From Trichostrongylus colubriformis (Eukaryota; Nematoda; Chromadorea; Rhabditida; Trichostrongylidae): a stretch of 64,000 nucleotides of DNA. The notes beneath the pieces are model-generated. The model ran no database searches. It saw only the letters and a list, made by a program, of their open reading frames with translations, and was not told where the DNA came from. Each line of letters starts with the position of its first letter. Position 1 is the first letter of the stretch. Positions 1 through 11,760 of the stretch are shown here, piece by piece. A program made the translations under genes and the position numbers. The stretch lies in NCBI GenBank assembly GCA_963978905.1, contig OZ022256.1, positions 13,065,501 through 13,129,500 on the forward strand, read 5' to 3'.

Positions 1-206
1 GCAAAAGAGCGTCATCGAGAACTGTGTCAGACCCAGTGATGATTATAAAATACTTTTTGATGTTTATACGCACGAATATTGTACTAATTGTGCCTGCACA
101 GAAGCTTACCTGGCGTAAGAATCAGACTTGAGTTTTTCTGTTCTGCAGTATAACACCATGTCCCCTCGGCGAGGTATCTTACTCGAATCTGGGCCGCGCC
201 AAGAAG

Positions 207-268
207 GGATTAAAGGCGAGGCTCTGCATGACTCAAATCCTTTATTAGCGCGGCCCGCATTTGAATAG
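207..268. repeat. Short imperfect hairpin, MITE-like
   Basis: The arms around 210-228 and 246-267 are inverted copies of a GC-rich core (CTGGGCCGCGC facing GCGCGGCCCGC) with a loop of about 18 bp. Nothing coding is visible. It is probably the remnant of a small inverted-repeat element, but its ends are not defined. Confidence 0.45.
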
Positions 269-1015
269 GATACTTCACAGAATAACACTACCCCAGCTGG
301 TGACTCCTTATACCCAGGGAGTAGAATAAACTCCTTTGCATTCCATTTTCGTCTTTGGAGCTAATTGTATTTCCGTTTACCAATATGCTAGTCATTCGCC
401 GCGGCATTTCGCGTCATTTTGGGCCACAACTTTTTTTCATCGATTCCTTCAAATGTTGCATGTAATGACAATTTAATACCTGACCAAAAGCGTGGTATTG
501 CTTTTTGCCAGCCGCAGGTTGAGCAAAATTGACAAAAATGAGCGCCTATATGCGCGTAAGGCTTTGGCCTGGTCCTCTAAACGAATTTTTAAAGTAGTGC
601 TTATCTGGTAAAAGCAATGACATGACAAGAATGAGTGGAAAATTCATTCTCGTCGAACACCTAAGTCTTATAGTGGACTTCTTCAGCAAGCATTTCACAC
701 AGAAGGATGTAAGAGCTGAGTAATGTGAAGACAGTGAAAATCACTAGGTGCAAGGGACCGAGAGTTAGCACCGGAGAACCCGGTCACCTGTTTGTAAAAA
801 CTTTTCTTAAAGGGGCAAGTCATCAAATTATTTAATAGTAAATTATGAGTGTTAAAATTACTCTCCGTTGCATTGCCTAATTTAGTATTAGCAATCGAAT
901 ACGCATTTGTACGGAAAGGGCAAGCAGTATGGAACATTGCAATGCCCAAACTGGTTCGTGCTCAAGGTGTGAAGGTTAAAGGAATCTGCACGGAAATCGA
1001 GTTTCTCTCTTATCC
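269..1015. other. No gene seen
   Basis: Only short open frames without splice context or recognisable protein features occur here. I see no repeat or RNA gene. Confidence 0.4.
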
Positions 1016-1375
1016 ATATATTTGTGTTGTATTCGCTTGGTGAAGGCCGCATGCAAAGTTCACGTGAAAAAGTGAGAATCCGGCTAAGATACAGTTCCTC
1101 AAAGTGGTGGCGAAGGGGTGGGGCTTAGAGTGAATACCATCCCCGTCGTCGGTCACGTTGTGATCTCCGACTGTGGTGGACCACGGGGCGGGCACCTACT
1201 CTGAGCCTCACCCCTTCACACACCACTTTGAGTGGCTGTATCTTAGCCGGAATCTCACTTTTTTTTTGCGTGAAGTTTTACATGTGTCCCTTATTAAGCA
1301 AATGCAACATAAATTCATGGATAACAGAGGAACTCATTTTTCGTGGACGATTCTTTCAAGTGGATTTATATTAGG
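1016..1375. repeat. Inverted-repeat element with related fragments at 27.6 and 35.0 kb
   Basis: The left arm from about 1016 to 1140 is repeated in inverted form from about 1195 to 1317, including the blocks GAATCCGGCTAAGATAC and GTATCTTAGCCGGAATC. Sequence like 1245-1375 recurs at 35040-35175, and sequence like 1047-1140 recurs near 27610-27690. This marks a dispersed non-coding element. The homology at 35 kb runs past the palindrome, so the true element is longer than the hairpin. Confidence 0.6.
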
Positions 1376-1523
1376 TCGAACCATAATTTCTGTTACACTG
1401 TGACGAAAAATTTCAAATTTATTTTTCTTAATTTGTGTCTAACTTCAGTCAACCGAATATGTACCATTATCCCTACTATATATAAAGCGCTAAGCCGTCT
1501 GTCCCTCCGTCTGTCACGAAATT

Positions 1524-2113
1524 CATATCTCGCGTCGCAGTAGAGCTGGGAGTCTGATTTTTTGAAATGATATGAGGGGTGGTAAGGGAACATCAATGGT
1601 GGGGGAACGGAGGTGATAGCAACTGATAAGGGCTGATAAGGAACTTCGAAAGGCGAATGGCGAGAAATTGATATCTCGCGTCACAGCAAAGCTGGGACTC
1701 TGGATTTTTAAAGTGATATAGGGAGTGGTAAGGGGACATCAGTGGTGAGGGAACGGAAGTGATAACAACTGATAAGGGCTGATAAGGAGCCTTGAAAGGG
1801 GAAATTGATATCTCGCGTCGCAGCAAAGCTGGGACTCTGGATTTTTGAAGTGATATAGGGAGTGGTAAGGGGACATCAGTGGTGAGGGAACGGAAGTGAT
1901 AACAACTGATAAGGGCTGATAAGGAGCCTTGAAAGGGGGAATTGATATCTCGCGTCGCAGCAAAGCTGGGACTCTGGATTTTTGAAATGATATAGGGAGT
2001 GGTAAGGGGACATCAGTGGTGAGGGAACGGAAGTGATAACAACTGATAAGGGCTGATAAGGAGCCTTGAAAGGGGAAATTGATATCTCGCGTCGCAGCAA
2101 AGCTGGGACTCTC
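1524..2113. repeat. Minisatellite, 137-bp unit, about 4 copies
   Basis: The marker GATATCTCGCGTC begins at 1670, 1807, 1944 and 2081, exactly 137 bp apart. A diverged first copy begins at 1524, 146 bp before the second. Units 2 to 4 are nearly identical, which suggests recent expansion. The leader before the array (about 1490-1545, with CTGTCACGAAATTCATATC) also occurs in reverse complement near 40305-40365, where no array follows. The open frames across the array come from the repeat and are not genes. Confidence 0.9.
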
Positions 2114-2289
2114 AACTCAGCTTTATTATCACGCCATCTTCTCTGCTTTTTTCCAATTCAATAGCTCAGCTGAAAGCAGAGGAATTTCCACTTAATTCCA
2201 TACACAACTGTGGTCGTGCCGGTCAAACCCATTTTGCACAATATCGCCATGGATGGCGCGCAGTAGTGTGCGCCCGCCAACTGGTAATC

Positions 2290-2619
2290 AACAACATATT
2301 GCCAGCGAGTAGGGAGATAATAGATGCCTTGCTTGTAGAAGTTTAGAGATTTCTGGTCGAAGTAAGTCTGCCGTCCGTCGAGGAAGTGGGTCAGAGATCG
2401 GAATAGGTGGTAGTCAGCTGGGGCCATGTCCGGAGATTACGGTGGATGGGGGAGCTTCGTCCAACCAAGGTCCTGGATCCTTTGACACGCCAACTTTGCC
2501 ACATGTGGGCGAGCGTTGTCATTCTTTCGGTAAGTTTTGCGGCTACGGTGTCCAATTGCCTGCACTAGAGATCGGCAGTGACTGCCGTGTTGGATGGTAA
2601 CAGTTTCCTTTTTTTTCAA
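2290..2619 (-). pseudogene. Mariner transposase remnant
   Basis: Reading the minus strand gives DNARPHVA (the region of the second catalytic Asp), then a frameshift, then MAPADYHLF (the third catalytic Asp) and a C-terminal RWQYVVD near 2295. These are signature blocks of a mariner DD34D transposase. The N-terminal DNA-binding half is absent or unrecognisable, and two frames are needed to follow the protein. No terminal repeats were found. It is a dead fragment. Confidence 0.75.
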
Positions 2620-2940
2620 AATTTTGAAAAAAATCTCTTCGCAATTTTTTGAAATTTTTTTCGTTTCAATTTGAGTCGATCGAGCTATCGGGTTGCCGCC
2701 ATATGAGAGACAGTACCTGGGCCCATCGACTGGTTGATTCGGTTAGTGGCCTTGCATGTTGAGGAGCCGGGGCGGCTTTCGTGAATTTCGCCCCTCTCGC
2801 GACATTGTCGTAGATTCACTGCTAGTTGAAGCCATAGAGAATATGAATGTTTAATCAGTAGTCCTTTTTACTCGCTTTACATACCCTCCACTACCAAATA
2901 TTCCTGAAGCTTCCACAGTTTTCCCTGAGAAAAATAAAAA

Positions 2941-2964
2941 GTGTAACAGAAATTATGGTTTAAC
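2941..2964. repeat. Inverted copy of 1377-1401
   Basis: GTGTAACAGAAATTATGG here is the reverse complement of the sequence at about 1380-1400. The two copies bracket the minisatellite and the mariner remnant. They may be the ends of a larger composite or two separate repeat fragments. Confidence 0.4.
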
Positions 2965-2969
2965 CTGAT

Positions 2970-5900
2970 ATTTTTTCCTCCTTTCAAGGAGGGTCACTAG
3001 TTTTCGATATCTGGGGAGAGTAAGCCTAGAAAGTAGATACTCGGCGATGTTGATGTGATGAGACTTCAGCCTGAATTCGCAATTTCGAGCTTCTCGAATC
3101 GGAAATTGTTCGACCTGCCGAGTCCTTCAGAACCAATTCCTTGTTAAGACAATTTCAGTTCAGTTTCATCACCCGTTCTCCTCCTTTCCTGGGAAACACA
3201 ACGTTTACTCCCGCATTGCACCCTCGCGCGTCTCCACTCTCTTTTCTGCTCTATTCCGCCTTTCCTAGCAACCACCTTAGTTGTTGTTCGATTTTTGGTC
3301 ATTCCATGAACCTTGCTTCCCTTTTTAAGAGTTCTACAAATGATTACGTTATGCCTTTCGGGCCTGAGTTCCAGAAGTTACAAAAGGTACAAAAGTTCCA
3401 GAAGTATAGTCAAATTATAGCGCCTGTGAAACATCTGAGGCGATGCTCTCTTTTTTTTCCTTTTTGGTCAGGGAAGCGTTATCGGTGCGACTTGACCATG
3501 CAATTGCACGTTAATGCTGTGACGAGCATAGTTGAGGCAGTGTTGCAAGGTCAAATGTTGTTTCTCCTCGTTCGCCCCTGGAAAAGTTCACCGTACAATT
3601 CCTTCGCGGCTGCACTCAGTCGTATAACGTGGCCCAGGAACTATTATGTAACCCTCTGAGGGATTTTTTGGAAGAACTTTTGGTTTCATATTTTTCAAGT
3701 TTTTCTACTACACCGAAAATAAGACCTCAAGTTTTGGAAAAAAAAAGACATTGCTATTTTTGTATTGATTCATCAAGTTAAAATTAACATGTGAAAAATT
3801 CAAAAAAAAAGTTTCGTTTCCAAATCGGGAGGAAAATAAAATTATATTCGAAGTCGGCCCATCGAGATTATGCTTTCCATGGCCTCTGTTCGCATTGGAG
3901 CACATGGCGACACTTGCAGAGTAGTGGTCAGAGTTATTCTGGAGAGGTTGTCATTTTTGTTGCTGGCGTTGAGATCGGAATACTCCAAGTAAACTTTTGA
4001 ATTATACTGGGGACCCTTTTCGTGATTACTACCCACGGAAGCTTTTGGAAGCTTGCAGAAAATTGCAGCTGAAATGTTATACGAAATTATCTTAGCGCCT
4101 AGCACTTAAAAAGCACTTCTTTGTAGGCAACATATATGAGTCTTCCGAGGAGGCGTTCAATGTTGAATGCCTAAATCATGAAGCAGACAATCGTTTTTGG
4201 ATGCTAAAATTATTCAAAATTATCCTCAGATTTTTGTGAAATAAGCGGCAATTGCCTACGAAAGGTGAGAGTTTTACGAGGGCATAAGTTATAGTGAATC
4301 ACACTTATCAACCATCTCATTGAAATATGTACAATGCAGAATGCAGTGAAAAATTTTTTTGGTTTTTTGCTTCTTGCCTTTGCAAGCATTTTTTACTATG
4401 TGAATTATTGAACTCTTTCATTACGTTTCCGATATCGCACTGGCGGATGGCTGTCGTCTAGGCGACGTATTAAGTATCCAAAGTCAGTGGTGAACTTGAG
4501 AGAAATCCAATGTGCGCTCGTCGCCGAAATTTCACAGTACTATTTGATGCATATACATAACTTTTATGCGTATACATAACTTTTTTATACATGCTTCACT
4601 TTTTGAGGTAAAAGCCTTCATTTCAAATGTGATGGATTCAAGAGTCTCTGGCCGTACGATCCTTCCTTTGCCGTTACTCCCTACGGAGTTTTAAACTCTC
4701 GGAAGTTTCTTTTTCATGTGCTAGCGTGATTGTTCGTGGCAGTCAGCTGTTATACGTGGCGTCACGGATTTATCGACGTTTACCCACTCCATCTGTCTTG
4801 CCTGTTGTCAGTGATAAACGCTGTTTGTTAACGCAAACCTCATGTCAATATCTGAACTTCAAATCAGGATTATAGTGGCCTTCTGATTGGTGGTCAATAG
4901 GTGGGAATAGTAGTTGTTCATTTTTGATTTATGATACCGGTAGGAGTTGGTACACCATCTGATAGATATCTCAGCTTTGTGAGTAGTTAGTGTTCATGAA
5001 AAAAGGGAAAGAAGGAAGGGTTTATCGCTCGGCATTGTTCAGTCCATTTTGTAATGCGCCACGCATACGCTCCCTCTCGGAATTGTAATATTATTGGAAT
5101 GTGATTTAGCTTATACAGTAATTTTATGGGGCGAGAACACATACAAGCTAATTCTGTCCTCTCAGTGTGCAATGTGAGGCTGGGTGTAAAACGGCGGAGA
5201 GATCAGAGACGTAATCTATACCGAATCGTTACTACTCCTATATTTCTCCCTAATCCCAATCTTTCTGTCGACAGAGCTGGGAAATGCGAGCAGTTGGTTT
5301 AAGAGTAATATGTTGTGAAGGGAAGAATGGCCTATCAGCAGGCTCAGCAATTTGTCTCAAGCCAATCTACTTCTTCTCCCCTGACGATTTCTTCTAGCTA
5401 CAATTAGCAATTCCATTTGCTTCCACGTTGTTTTTAGGCCACCGCGGGGACTAGGTTTGTACCCACATCTTTTCCTTAATAATGTCATTCACTGCCAGGT
5501 GTGACATTTTTATTGAACTCGTTATTGATTATTTGACATCCTTTTTATCCCTTTTATCCTATTGCTCGACTCTACAGTGATTCAGCTCAAGTGTAGTGAT
5601 TGATTTTGGATTGAAATGTTTCGACGCAGTGACCTTGAACTCGCGATTCCGCTGCCTAAGGTTCATACGTTTCTCATCACCGTCATCGGTTAGTGAATGA
5701 CATCATATCGTTCGATAGCTTTTCTCTGAATGTTCTTTTTAGCTTCCACAACGTAGGCAATTTTTGAAATTGGAAAGAGAGTCACTGAAGTAATTCGATG
5801 CGCATTTGAAAACATTGCTAGTTTAATGCATGCTCATATGCTCTATAAATGCTAGTATGAGGTAATAATGATAGTCTGAGATATTTAAACCTTATTGATC

Positions 5901-6250
5901 TTGCTTATCTGATTATCAAAGCCTCCTCGGGTTCATAAAAGCCACCATCGCTTCATAACACTGACCTGGGGATCATGGTCGGGCGGATGGAGAAAAAATT
6001 TTGAGAAGCACATACCACCTTCCCCCGAATCTTTGAAAGCATGTTTATCATCCAATGATCTTCTATAGACATCGGTCCTAAAATTCTAAAAATCGCAGTA
6101 GACTTTCTCGAACGGCACTTGCAAATTAGGAGCTTTCCTATGAGCCACAGTACGTTCCACCTTGTGGATTTCTCAACCTTTGATTTCTCAACCTTTGTTT
6201 GACTCTGCTAACCAGGAAGGCTTTCAGCTTCCATGGAACTTCGAATAGGG
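2970..6250. other. Long stretch with no supported gene
   Basis: The longest open frame (3141-3659, plus) starts on TTG, has no recognisable domain and shows no splice context, so it is not called. T-rich runs and short AT-rich tracts occur throughout. I see no transposon ends. Confidence 0.4.
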
Positions 6251-6258
6251 ACCCCTAC

Positions 6259-6414
6259 CATTCGATAGAGCCTCGAATGCTGAGTAAAACTGTGAAAACC
6301 GGGACTGCTACGGCTCTTCCGAAGCGTGCTAGGAAGGCTAAAGTTCACATACGATAAGTCATCGACGGGGCATTCTGCCAGTGGCGACTCATCATCGCGG
6401 TTAATCGTGCCCTG
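6259..6414 (-). CDS. Candidate internal exon, unidentified protein
   Basis: The minus strand has a pyrimidine-containing acceptor ending ACGCAG at 6415, 52 open codons, and a donor GTAGGG directly after 6259. The peptide is polar and serine-rich (it contains DDESPLAECPVDD) and ends HSRLYRM, so it could be part of a regulatory or cytoplasmic region. The exon is a multiple of three. It lies on the same strand as the first exon at 11036-11225 and could belong to that gene, but the joining exons were not found. The family is not recognised. Confidence 0.3.
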
Positions 6415-6419
6415 CTGCG

Positions 6420-7370
6420 TATGTGAAAGCACGTAAATCATATTTCCAATCAAAATTGATCCAACATGTTGATTTCAGAATTGAGTAGACTCCTTTCATG
6501 TTTACTGCAACTCGTCCATGTCGCTCGAATTCTTTTCGATATCCCAGCAGTAAGATTAACTAGTGAGAAATCCAACAGGTGGTGAGGGCTGTCTGTCACA
6601 AGGTCCCGGCCATTAAGATAAACTGGTAGCATAACAACAACGTGATCAAGCCCCCAGCGGTGCCCTGAGGAGGGTTTCGGTTTCCTCAGGCCCATGCTGT
6701 TTTCTATACTTTTGCCTTCCTGTCATCTTATGTCGTTTTACATTCATTTGTGAAAATCCTTGATTGATTCTGATTTTTTTTTTCTTTCGTTTCATAAGAT
6801 CTGGGACGGTAGTAATCTACCCGAAACTGGCAGTCAAGAACAATGGTTAGGTGTCGGTAGCGCTGAGATTATAACGGTCAAAACTGGGAGGTTACCGCTC
6901 TCGACTGTCAACTTTTTCTCGTTGTGGGCAAAACTTGCCACATAGACCGTTTTCGAGCCCTGGACTACACGTTTCATAGTCAGAACCAATGTCACTACAC
7001 CATGTAGCACATCCTTCTTACGCCACCTTATTGGAGCTCTCCCATATCACATCTAGAATCTTGCCATATCTTGCTGTCACGTTCTGCAACACTGCTGCGC
7101 AGTGTCCATACACACTCTTCCTCCTTTGCCGCTCAGCCTCTCGCCCTTTTTCATTCTTACTCTACAGGGTTTCATGCATCTTTGCAGCAGCCACCGAAAA
7201 TCCCTTACGACTACTAGTTCACTGCTAGTTCGAAAGCTTACTAATAGAAAGGTCTTCCAGGTCATGACGCGCTTTTTTGCCTCCTACGGCTGTACATAAG
7301 GGGTTGATGGCTCGATCCTCACTGAAGACAATTTTTTCGCAAAATTTGGATTCTCAATTTCTGAACTCGC
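6420..7370. other. No gene seen
   Basis: A minus-strand frame at 6450-6695 is open, but I cannot tie it to splice sites or a family. The rest is unremarkable. Confidence 0.35.
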
Positions 7371-7379
7371 ATACGTTTG

Positions 7380-7640
7380 ACTATGAAAATTAAGTGCAAT
7401 GATCAACAGAGAGAGTCAGGTTGCTTCCAATATTTGTTCATCCCATTTTGACGGAAGTCACGATTTGCATTGTGCGATATCGTAAAAAGTCGACTCCAAA
7501 TCGTCATGCTTTCTGAACATTCTGCTCTCAAACGAGCAATTCAGAAGTCTAGAAAACTGGAGATTAGTTGACGCTACGTCTGGTCAGTAGAAGGAATGAG
7601 AAAAGGCTTCAGTCTGCAGCAGTTCCGAGTTTCGGAAGAC
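7380..7640. repeat. Degenerate copy of the 9019-9902 element
   Basis: Blocks such as AAAAAGTCGACTCCAAATC and CTTTCTGAACA match the interior of the TA-flanked element at 9019-9902 and the copies near 23.3 and 52.6 kb. Terminal repeats are not preserved. Confidence 0.5.
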
Positions 7641-8209
7641 GATCTATGAACAAGATTCAACATAAGCAAATTGGCCCCATGTGCGTTGATCCTGGTCTCA
7701 TCGGATGATTGCTTCTGTTTGTTCTCAGTGTGTTTTAGGATTGTAAAAGGAGACTGTTACATCTACTAGAATCAGGCCTTACTGAAAGTTTTTCTGAACA
7801 CGTGCTCAGATTGAAAGTGATCTGACAGTTCGTATCTATTGTCGTCCATTCATTTGAAGTTTGTTCACCCTGTATCCCACCAGCTAGCGACGGTCATTAA
7901 TCATTAGTGGAATGATGATCCACTTGCCGACTATACAAAAAATCGAAGAAGACGGTAGCTGTAATATCACACAACGACCAACGAATGACTTCATATGACT
8001 TGAATGATCTAACGTTCTTTTGTCGGCCATTGAGCGACACTAATAAAATTATCGATCCTAGCTGTTGTAATGGAGTTGCTACTCCTCTTGGATTGTTTGT
8101 CCGCTCTTGTAACTGCATAAATACGAACTCCTTCATGAATCCCACATAGGTATTTTGGAACAAAATTTGGCGGTTGTGTCGCAAAATTGTCATGACCGTT
8201 TAAGGCCGT

Positions 8210-8345
8210 CGTCATATGTCGCGATTTTGCGATTCTGAGATTTGCAGTGTCACGGTTTCCCACGCGATGTTGCGACGTTGCGAAATCGCAGAATCGCGTG
8301 CGTAACAGGATCGTTAAATTACGGAATCACAGAATCGCGAAATCT
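8210..8345. repeat. CG-rich short repeats (GCGATTTTGCGATTCT type)
   Basis: Direct and inverted copies of GCGATTTTGCGATTCT-like motifs form loose palindromes here. Similar motifs occur at 16780-16860 and 58010-58045. They look like decayed simple-repeat DNA and are not coding. Confidence 0.5.
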
Positions 8346-8594
8346 GACGGTGGTCTGATGGCTCAATCAGTAAGCGCTCCCCTTTATAAAACAGGGTCAG
8401 TATTCTGTCGAGAAGCCCTCTGTAGGCGGCAAATTCTGGTGGTCGAAGAGGGCGATAGTGGTTAGAACTTTCATTCACATTATCTATTGTGTCTGGAGAA
8501 GTAGCGGTGGTCGAGTCACAGACCATTGTCAAGCGTTATAGCTGTAGGAAGTAGAAAGTCTTCAAGGCATGATGCGTGCGTGACCCGTTCAGCG

Positions 8595-10100
8595 GGAGGG
8601 GGGCTTTAGTCAGGATTGACCTTCCACGACTCCTGCCTCGCACCTTCCCTAATTACTTCGCACCTCTTCGAACTCGCTCAAGGGATGACCTCGCTTAATT
8701 GGCCGATCTGGCTGTCTTCATCGATTCATCACTAAGTGACTAATTAATATATTTATAACATCAGCTAAATGGAATAATTAAAATTGCATGGTATCATTAT
8801 GCAGCAGAAAAAGAAAAATTTCGAAGTTATATAAAAGTTAGTACTATAAGGATAGAAAGACGTAGATCTCACGAACGTTTTTGGACTCAGAGATCAGCAA
8901 ATCAGAAAACTACCGTAATTACTTCTTATGGATTGCTCAGTTAGTTCTTTTTCATTTCAAACTCATTGTTCCATTTTTCACATTTCACTTTATCTCTTTC
9001 TTTCATGAATTCTTAATATTAGGTTGTAAGGAAAGTTTTGGCCGCTTTTCGCAATTTCAACTTCGGAAAATCATAACTCGGCTTGCACTGCGTCCTTTCT
9101 CACCGAATTAGCACCATTTCATTCGCAACACTTTTAGAAATATCATGGATATTTACAGATCTCATTTTGATGAGGAGATGACGATTTATATAGCGCAAAA
9201 TCAAAAAAAGTCGACTTCAGATCACCCCTCTTTCTGAACACTGCTGCTGAAGAAGCTGTTCAGATGTTTGGGAAAATGGGGCTCAGTTAGCGCTAGATCT
9301 GGTGAATATGGTACACGAGTGAGGGCTTCAGCCTGCAACTGCTTCAAACATTAGAAGATTTGTGGAGAATGCGCTTGCGCAAGCTGCTCTGAAGGGTCCA
9401 GCGGCACTTTTTTTTGTGTTTTTCCAGACCAAGGCTACTTGAAGTGGCTAACCAAGTTTGTGTGTTGAGGGCCGATACTTTTGGAATTCCCTGCAAGTAT
9501 GAGTCATCGCTTTCTGCCGTCTCAGTTGAAGCGATTTGATCAATTGAAAATTCGAGCAACTCATTCTCATTTCTGCACTTCTAAAACCAGGGACAAAATG
9601 TTCCGTCCAATGCTCTACCCCCTACCCTTGCAGCACTCACATTTGTGGCCACCTTCGCTGGGACTTGGCTAAACAAGGACTTGTGAAGTGAAGTCATCCA
9701 AAAAGTGCCATTTTCGCAGTACTTCAAAATCCCCTCAATAATTCGGAAACGTTGTGGCATTCCAAATAAAACATATCCAGAAGAAGCGACTTTTTTTCTA
9801 TCTAAGGAGCACAATATGTAGCTGATTCGTGTTGACGCGCTCTGAGATTTGAATCCATCTTATGAACGCGAAAAACCGGCTAGAACTTCCCTTACAACCT
9901 AATAATTTCAATTAATTCTGCAAATCTCTCCTTGTCGTGACTAAGATCCACGCTTTCTGTTCCTCGCGCTGTAAATGTTGACTTAAGCGAAGGCAATTAG
10001 GGAGGTCATCCCTCAGGCGCATTCGGAGAGGTGCGAAGTAATAAGGGAAGGTGCGAGGCAGGAGTCGTGGAAGGTCAATCCTGACTAAAGCCCCCCTCCC
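8595..10100. mobile_element. Long-TIR element with 11-bp flanking direct repeat (Mutator-like candidate)
   Basis: About 110 bp at the left end (8595-8705) is repeated in inverted form at the right end (9987-10100), starting GGAGGGGGGCTTTAGTCAGG. The element is bracketed by a direct repeat CCCGTTCAGCG at 8584-8594 and 10101-10111. Long TIRs with a 9-11 bp target duplication are typical of Mutator-like elements. No transposase is visible, so it would be non-autonomous. A second TA-flanked element lies inside it. The C-run next to the right junction leaves the exact end uncertain by one or two bases. Confidence 0.7.
9019..9902. mobile_element. TA-flanked mariner-type element nested in the long-TIR element
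   Basis: The ends TTAGGTTGTAAGGAAAGTT and its imperfect inverse (ending CTTACAACCTAA) are each flanked by TA, at 9017-9018 and 9903-9904. This fits insertion by a mariner/Tc-type transposase. The interior has only broken minus-strand frames and no clear catalytic motifs. Diverged relatives occur at 7380-7640, 23158-23966 and about 52500-53150. The position inside the 8595-10100 element shows that it inserted later. Confidence 0.7.
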
Positions 10101-10112
10101 CCCGTTCAGCGA

Positions 10113-11035
10113 ATGGCCTGGCGTGCATTGTCATTACATTCGATGCCTGAGTACATTCAGCTAGGTTACTGGTCTTCGGGTTGCCCGAACTCTCCCCGAT
10201 AGACTTGGGTTTCACCCTTTTGGGAGCGTTTTGCTGGTGATATTTTCGTATTACTTCTGCGGATATAGTACAAACTGCCTGGAATACCTTCTTCTGATTA
10301 GTTTTCGGATAGTGCTGTCGGTGTTCGAAGTGGAAACGCGAAAAATACAGCAGAAAAGGTGCCGAAAATCAAAAATTAAGCAGCACATCCTATCACTACT
10401 CCTTACAGACATCCACCGAATACCTCGTTCAGGATTTCTCGATAGGCTCTATCTTGTCTGGAAAGTCTATCTATATATCAAAAGTACCGAAATCAAGGAA
10501 ATGGGTGTGTCAGTTCTGTTTTTGCATCAATGAAACCTTTTCTCAGATACCTGTTTGATTGGTATTCTTGTTGTTGATGTACTGCAAAACTCCCTTTCTA
10601 CACTGATAAAGTAATAGGTCTTCTTCGAGAAGATCCGTAAAATGAACGGCGAGAGAGAGAGAGAGTCGAGATTATAATGGCACCAGATGGTGTTCTACTT
10701 TTTTCCTACTTCTGGTTTTTCTGAGAGTTCGTTAAGACAATTGATTATTTCACCCTTCAGAAAAATCCCACAGCTCCTAGGCGGCGGCTTTACAGTATTT
10801 GTTCGCCGCTAAGGCACTCTTTCCTGATGTTCATATCCGTCTTTTATTTGTACTAGCTCTCACTGCACATTGCTGAGCTGTACCTATTGAAGAGGTGGCG
10901 AGTATGGAAAGCATTTCTCTTTTAAGAATACTTCCTTGGGTGTGGTCAATACGAATTCACGTCTTTTTTTATTGTATCATTGTGATCGCTTTAAAGCATT
11001 AAACGTATTACTTATTACTACTTAACCTGACTTAC
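10113..11035. other. No supported gene; GA microsatellite
   Basis: A short (GA)n run lies near 10650. The 100-codon plus-strand frame at 10231-10533 lacks recognisable features. Further exons of the minus-strand gene starting at 11225 would be expected in or below this interval, but I could not identify them. Confidence 0.35.
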
Positions 11036-11225
11036 ATGGTTTCCGGTGACCATATGGTTTGTTGTCGTCACCGATGAAACGCATCGGTCTACTGTGCGTG
11101 GCTCGATTGTGCTCTGTAGATGCGTCTCCTTTGTGTCGGTCGATTCCATCAGCTGTAGCACGAAAGCGCAATCTTGTGAAACGCTCTTTGAGGGTTTGTG
11201 GCTTCATAATTTTTTTCTTATCCAT
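11036..11225 (-). CDS. First coding exon of an unidentified gene divergent from mcu-1
   Basis: On the minus strand an ATG in good context (CACCATGG) at 11225 opens 63 codons plus one base. The frame ends at a perfect donor GTAAGT (11035-11030). The peptide is basic and hydrophilic, starts MDKKKIMKPQTLKERFTRLR and ends near GDDNKPYGHRKP. It has no signal peptide or membrane segment, so it resembles the cytoplasmic N-terminus of a larger protein. The start lies 535 bp from the mcu-1 exon on the other strand, so the two may share a promoter region. Later exons and the family are unknown. Confidence 0.5.
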
Positions 11226-11760
11226 GGTGATTAATGGTGAAGGATACTGTAGGGTACCACAATTTACAAGACCTGGGCTACAGTAGTTTCGAGGTAGCTG
11301 AATTATGGACTCCTAAAATTCGATAGGTCATGAGTGGCTGGATATTGTAGGAATCGAAGCGGGAAGAGTACCATGTACGAATTTGTTGAAATTCCGCTGG
11401 TTAAGTCAGCTTATGTGTTTCTTAGAAGTCGCTAAGGAAGATAGAAAAAAACAGGAGCGATATTTCAGCTGAGTGTTTGAGAGGAAACATGTGTTGTTTT
11501 GATTTTGTGGGAGAAAATATTTTGGCGGAGTTCCGGAAATCTTTTGGAATAACATGCTCAATCATTTAGAAGCACTTTGAAGTTTCTGTAAATATGAGCA
11601 AGTTGTAGTTATTCAATTCAGCAGCTAATTGAAAAAAATTATTGTATTGTGAAAAACAGAGAGAAACTGCTTCATTTACATCATTCTCACGGGTTATTTT
11701 GGCGTTCAGTTTCTCGCGTCAATTTTCACGTTTATTATAAGCTGATAAGGGCTTCAAAGG
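11226..11760. promoter_or_regulatory. Divergent intergenic region between the 11225 minus exon and mcu-1
   Basis: The interval lies between two outward-facing coding starts and should hold promoter or 5' UTR sequence for one or both. No clear TATA box is seen. The expected mcu-1 exon with a mitochondrial targeting sequence is not evident here. An in-frame stop at 11746 limits extension of the first visible exon unless a splice joins between 11746 and 11761. Confidence 0.35.

Noticed and set aside
1593..2115. Repeated minus-strand frames with identical peptides
   Set aside because: They are translations of the 137-bp minisatellite units, not genes.
3141..3659. 172-codon open frame
   Set aside because: It starts on TTG, and no domain, splice sites or related sequence is seen. 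The T- and C-rich composition explains the lack of stops.
8350..8425. tRNA-like sequence (GGCTCAATCAGTAAGCGCTCC)
   Set aside because: It has a D-arm-like start, but I could not build a proper anticodon loop, T arm or acceptor stem. It may be a tRNA-derived repeat.
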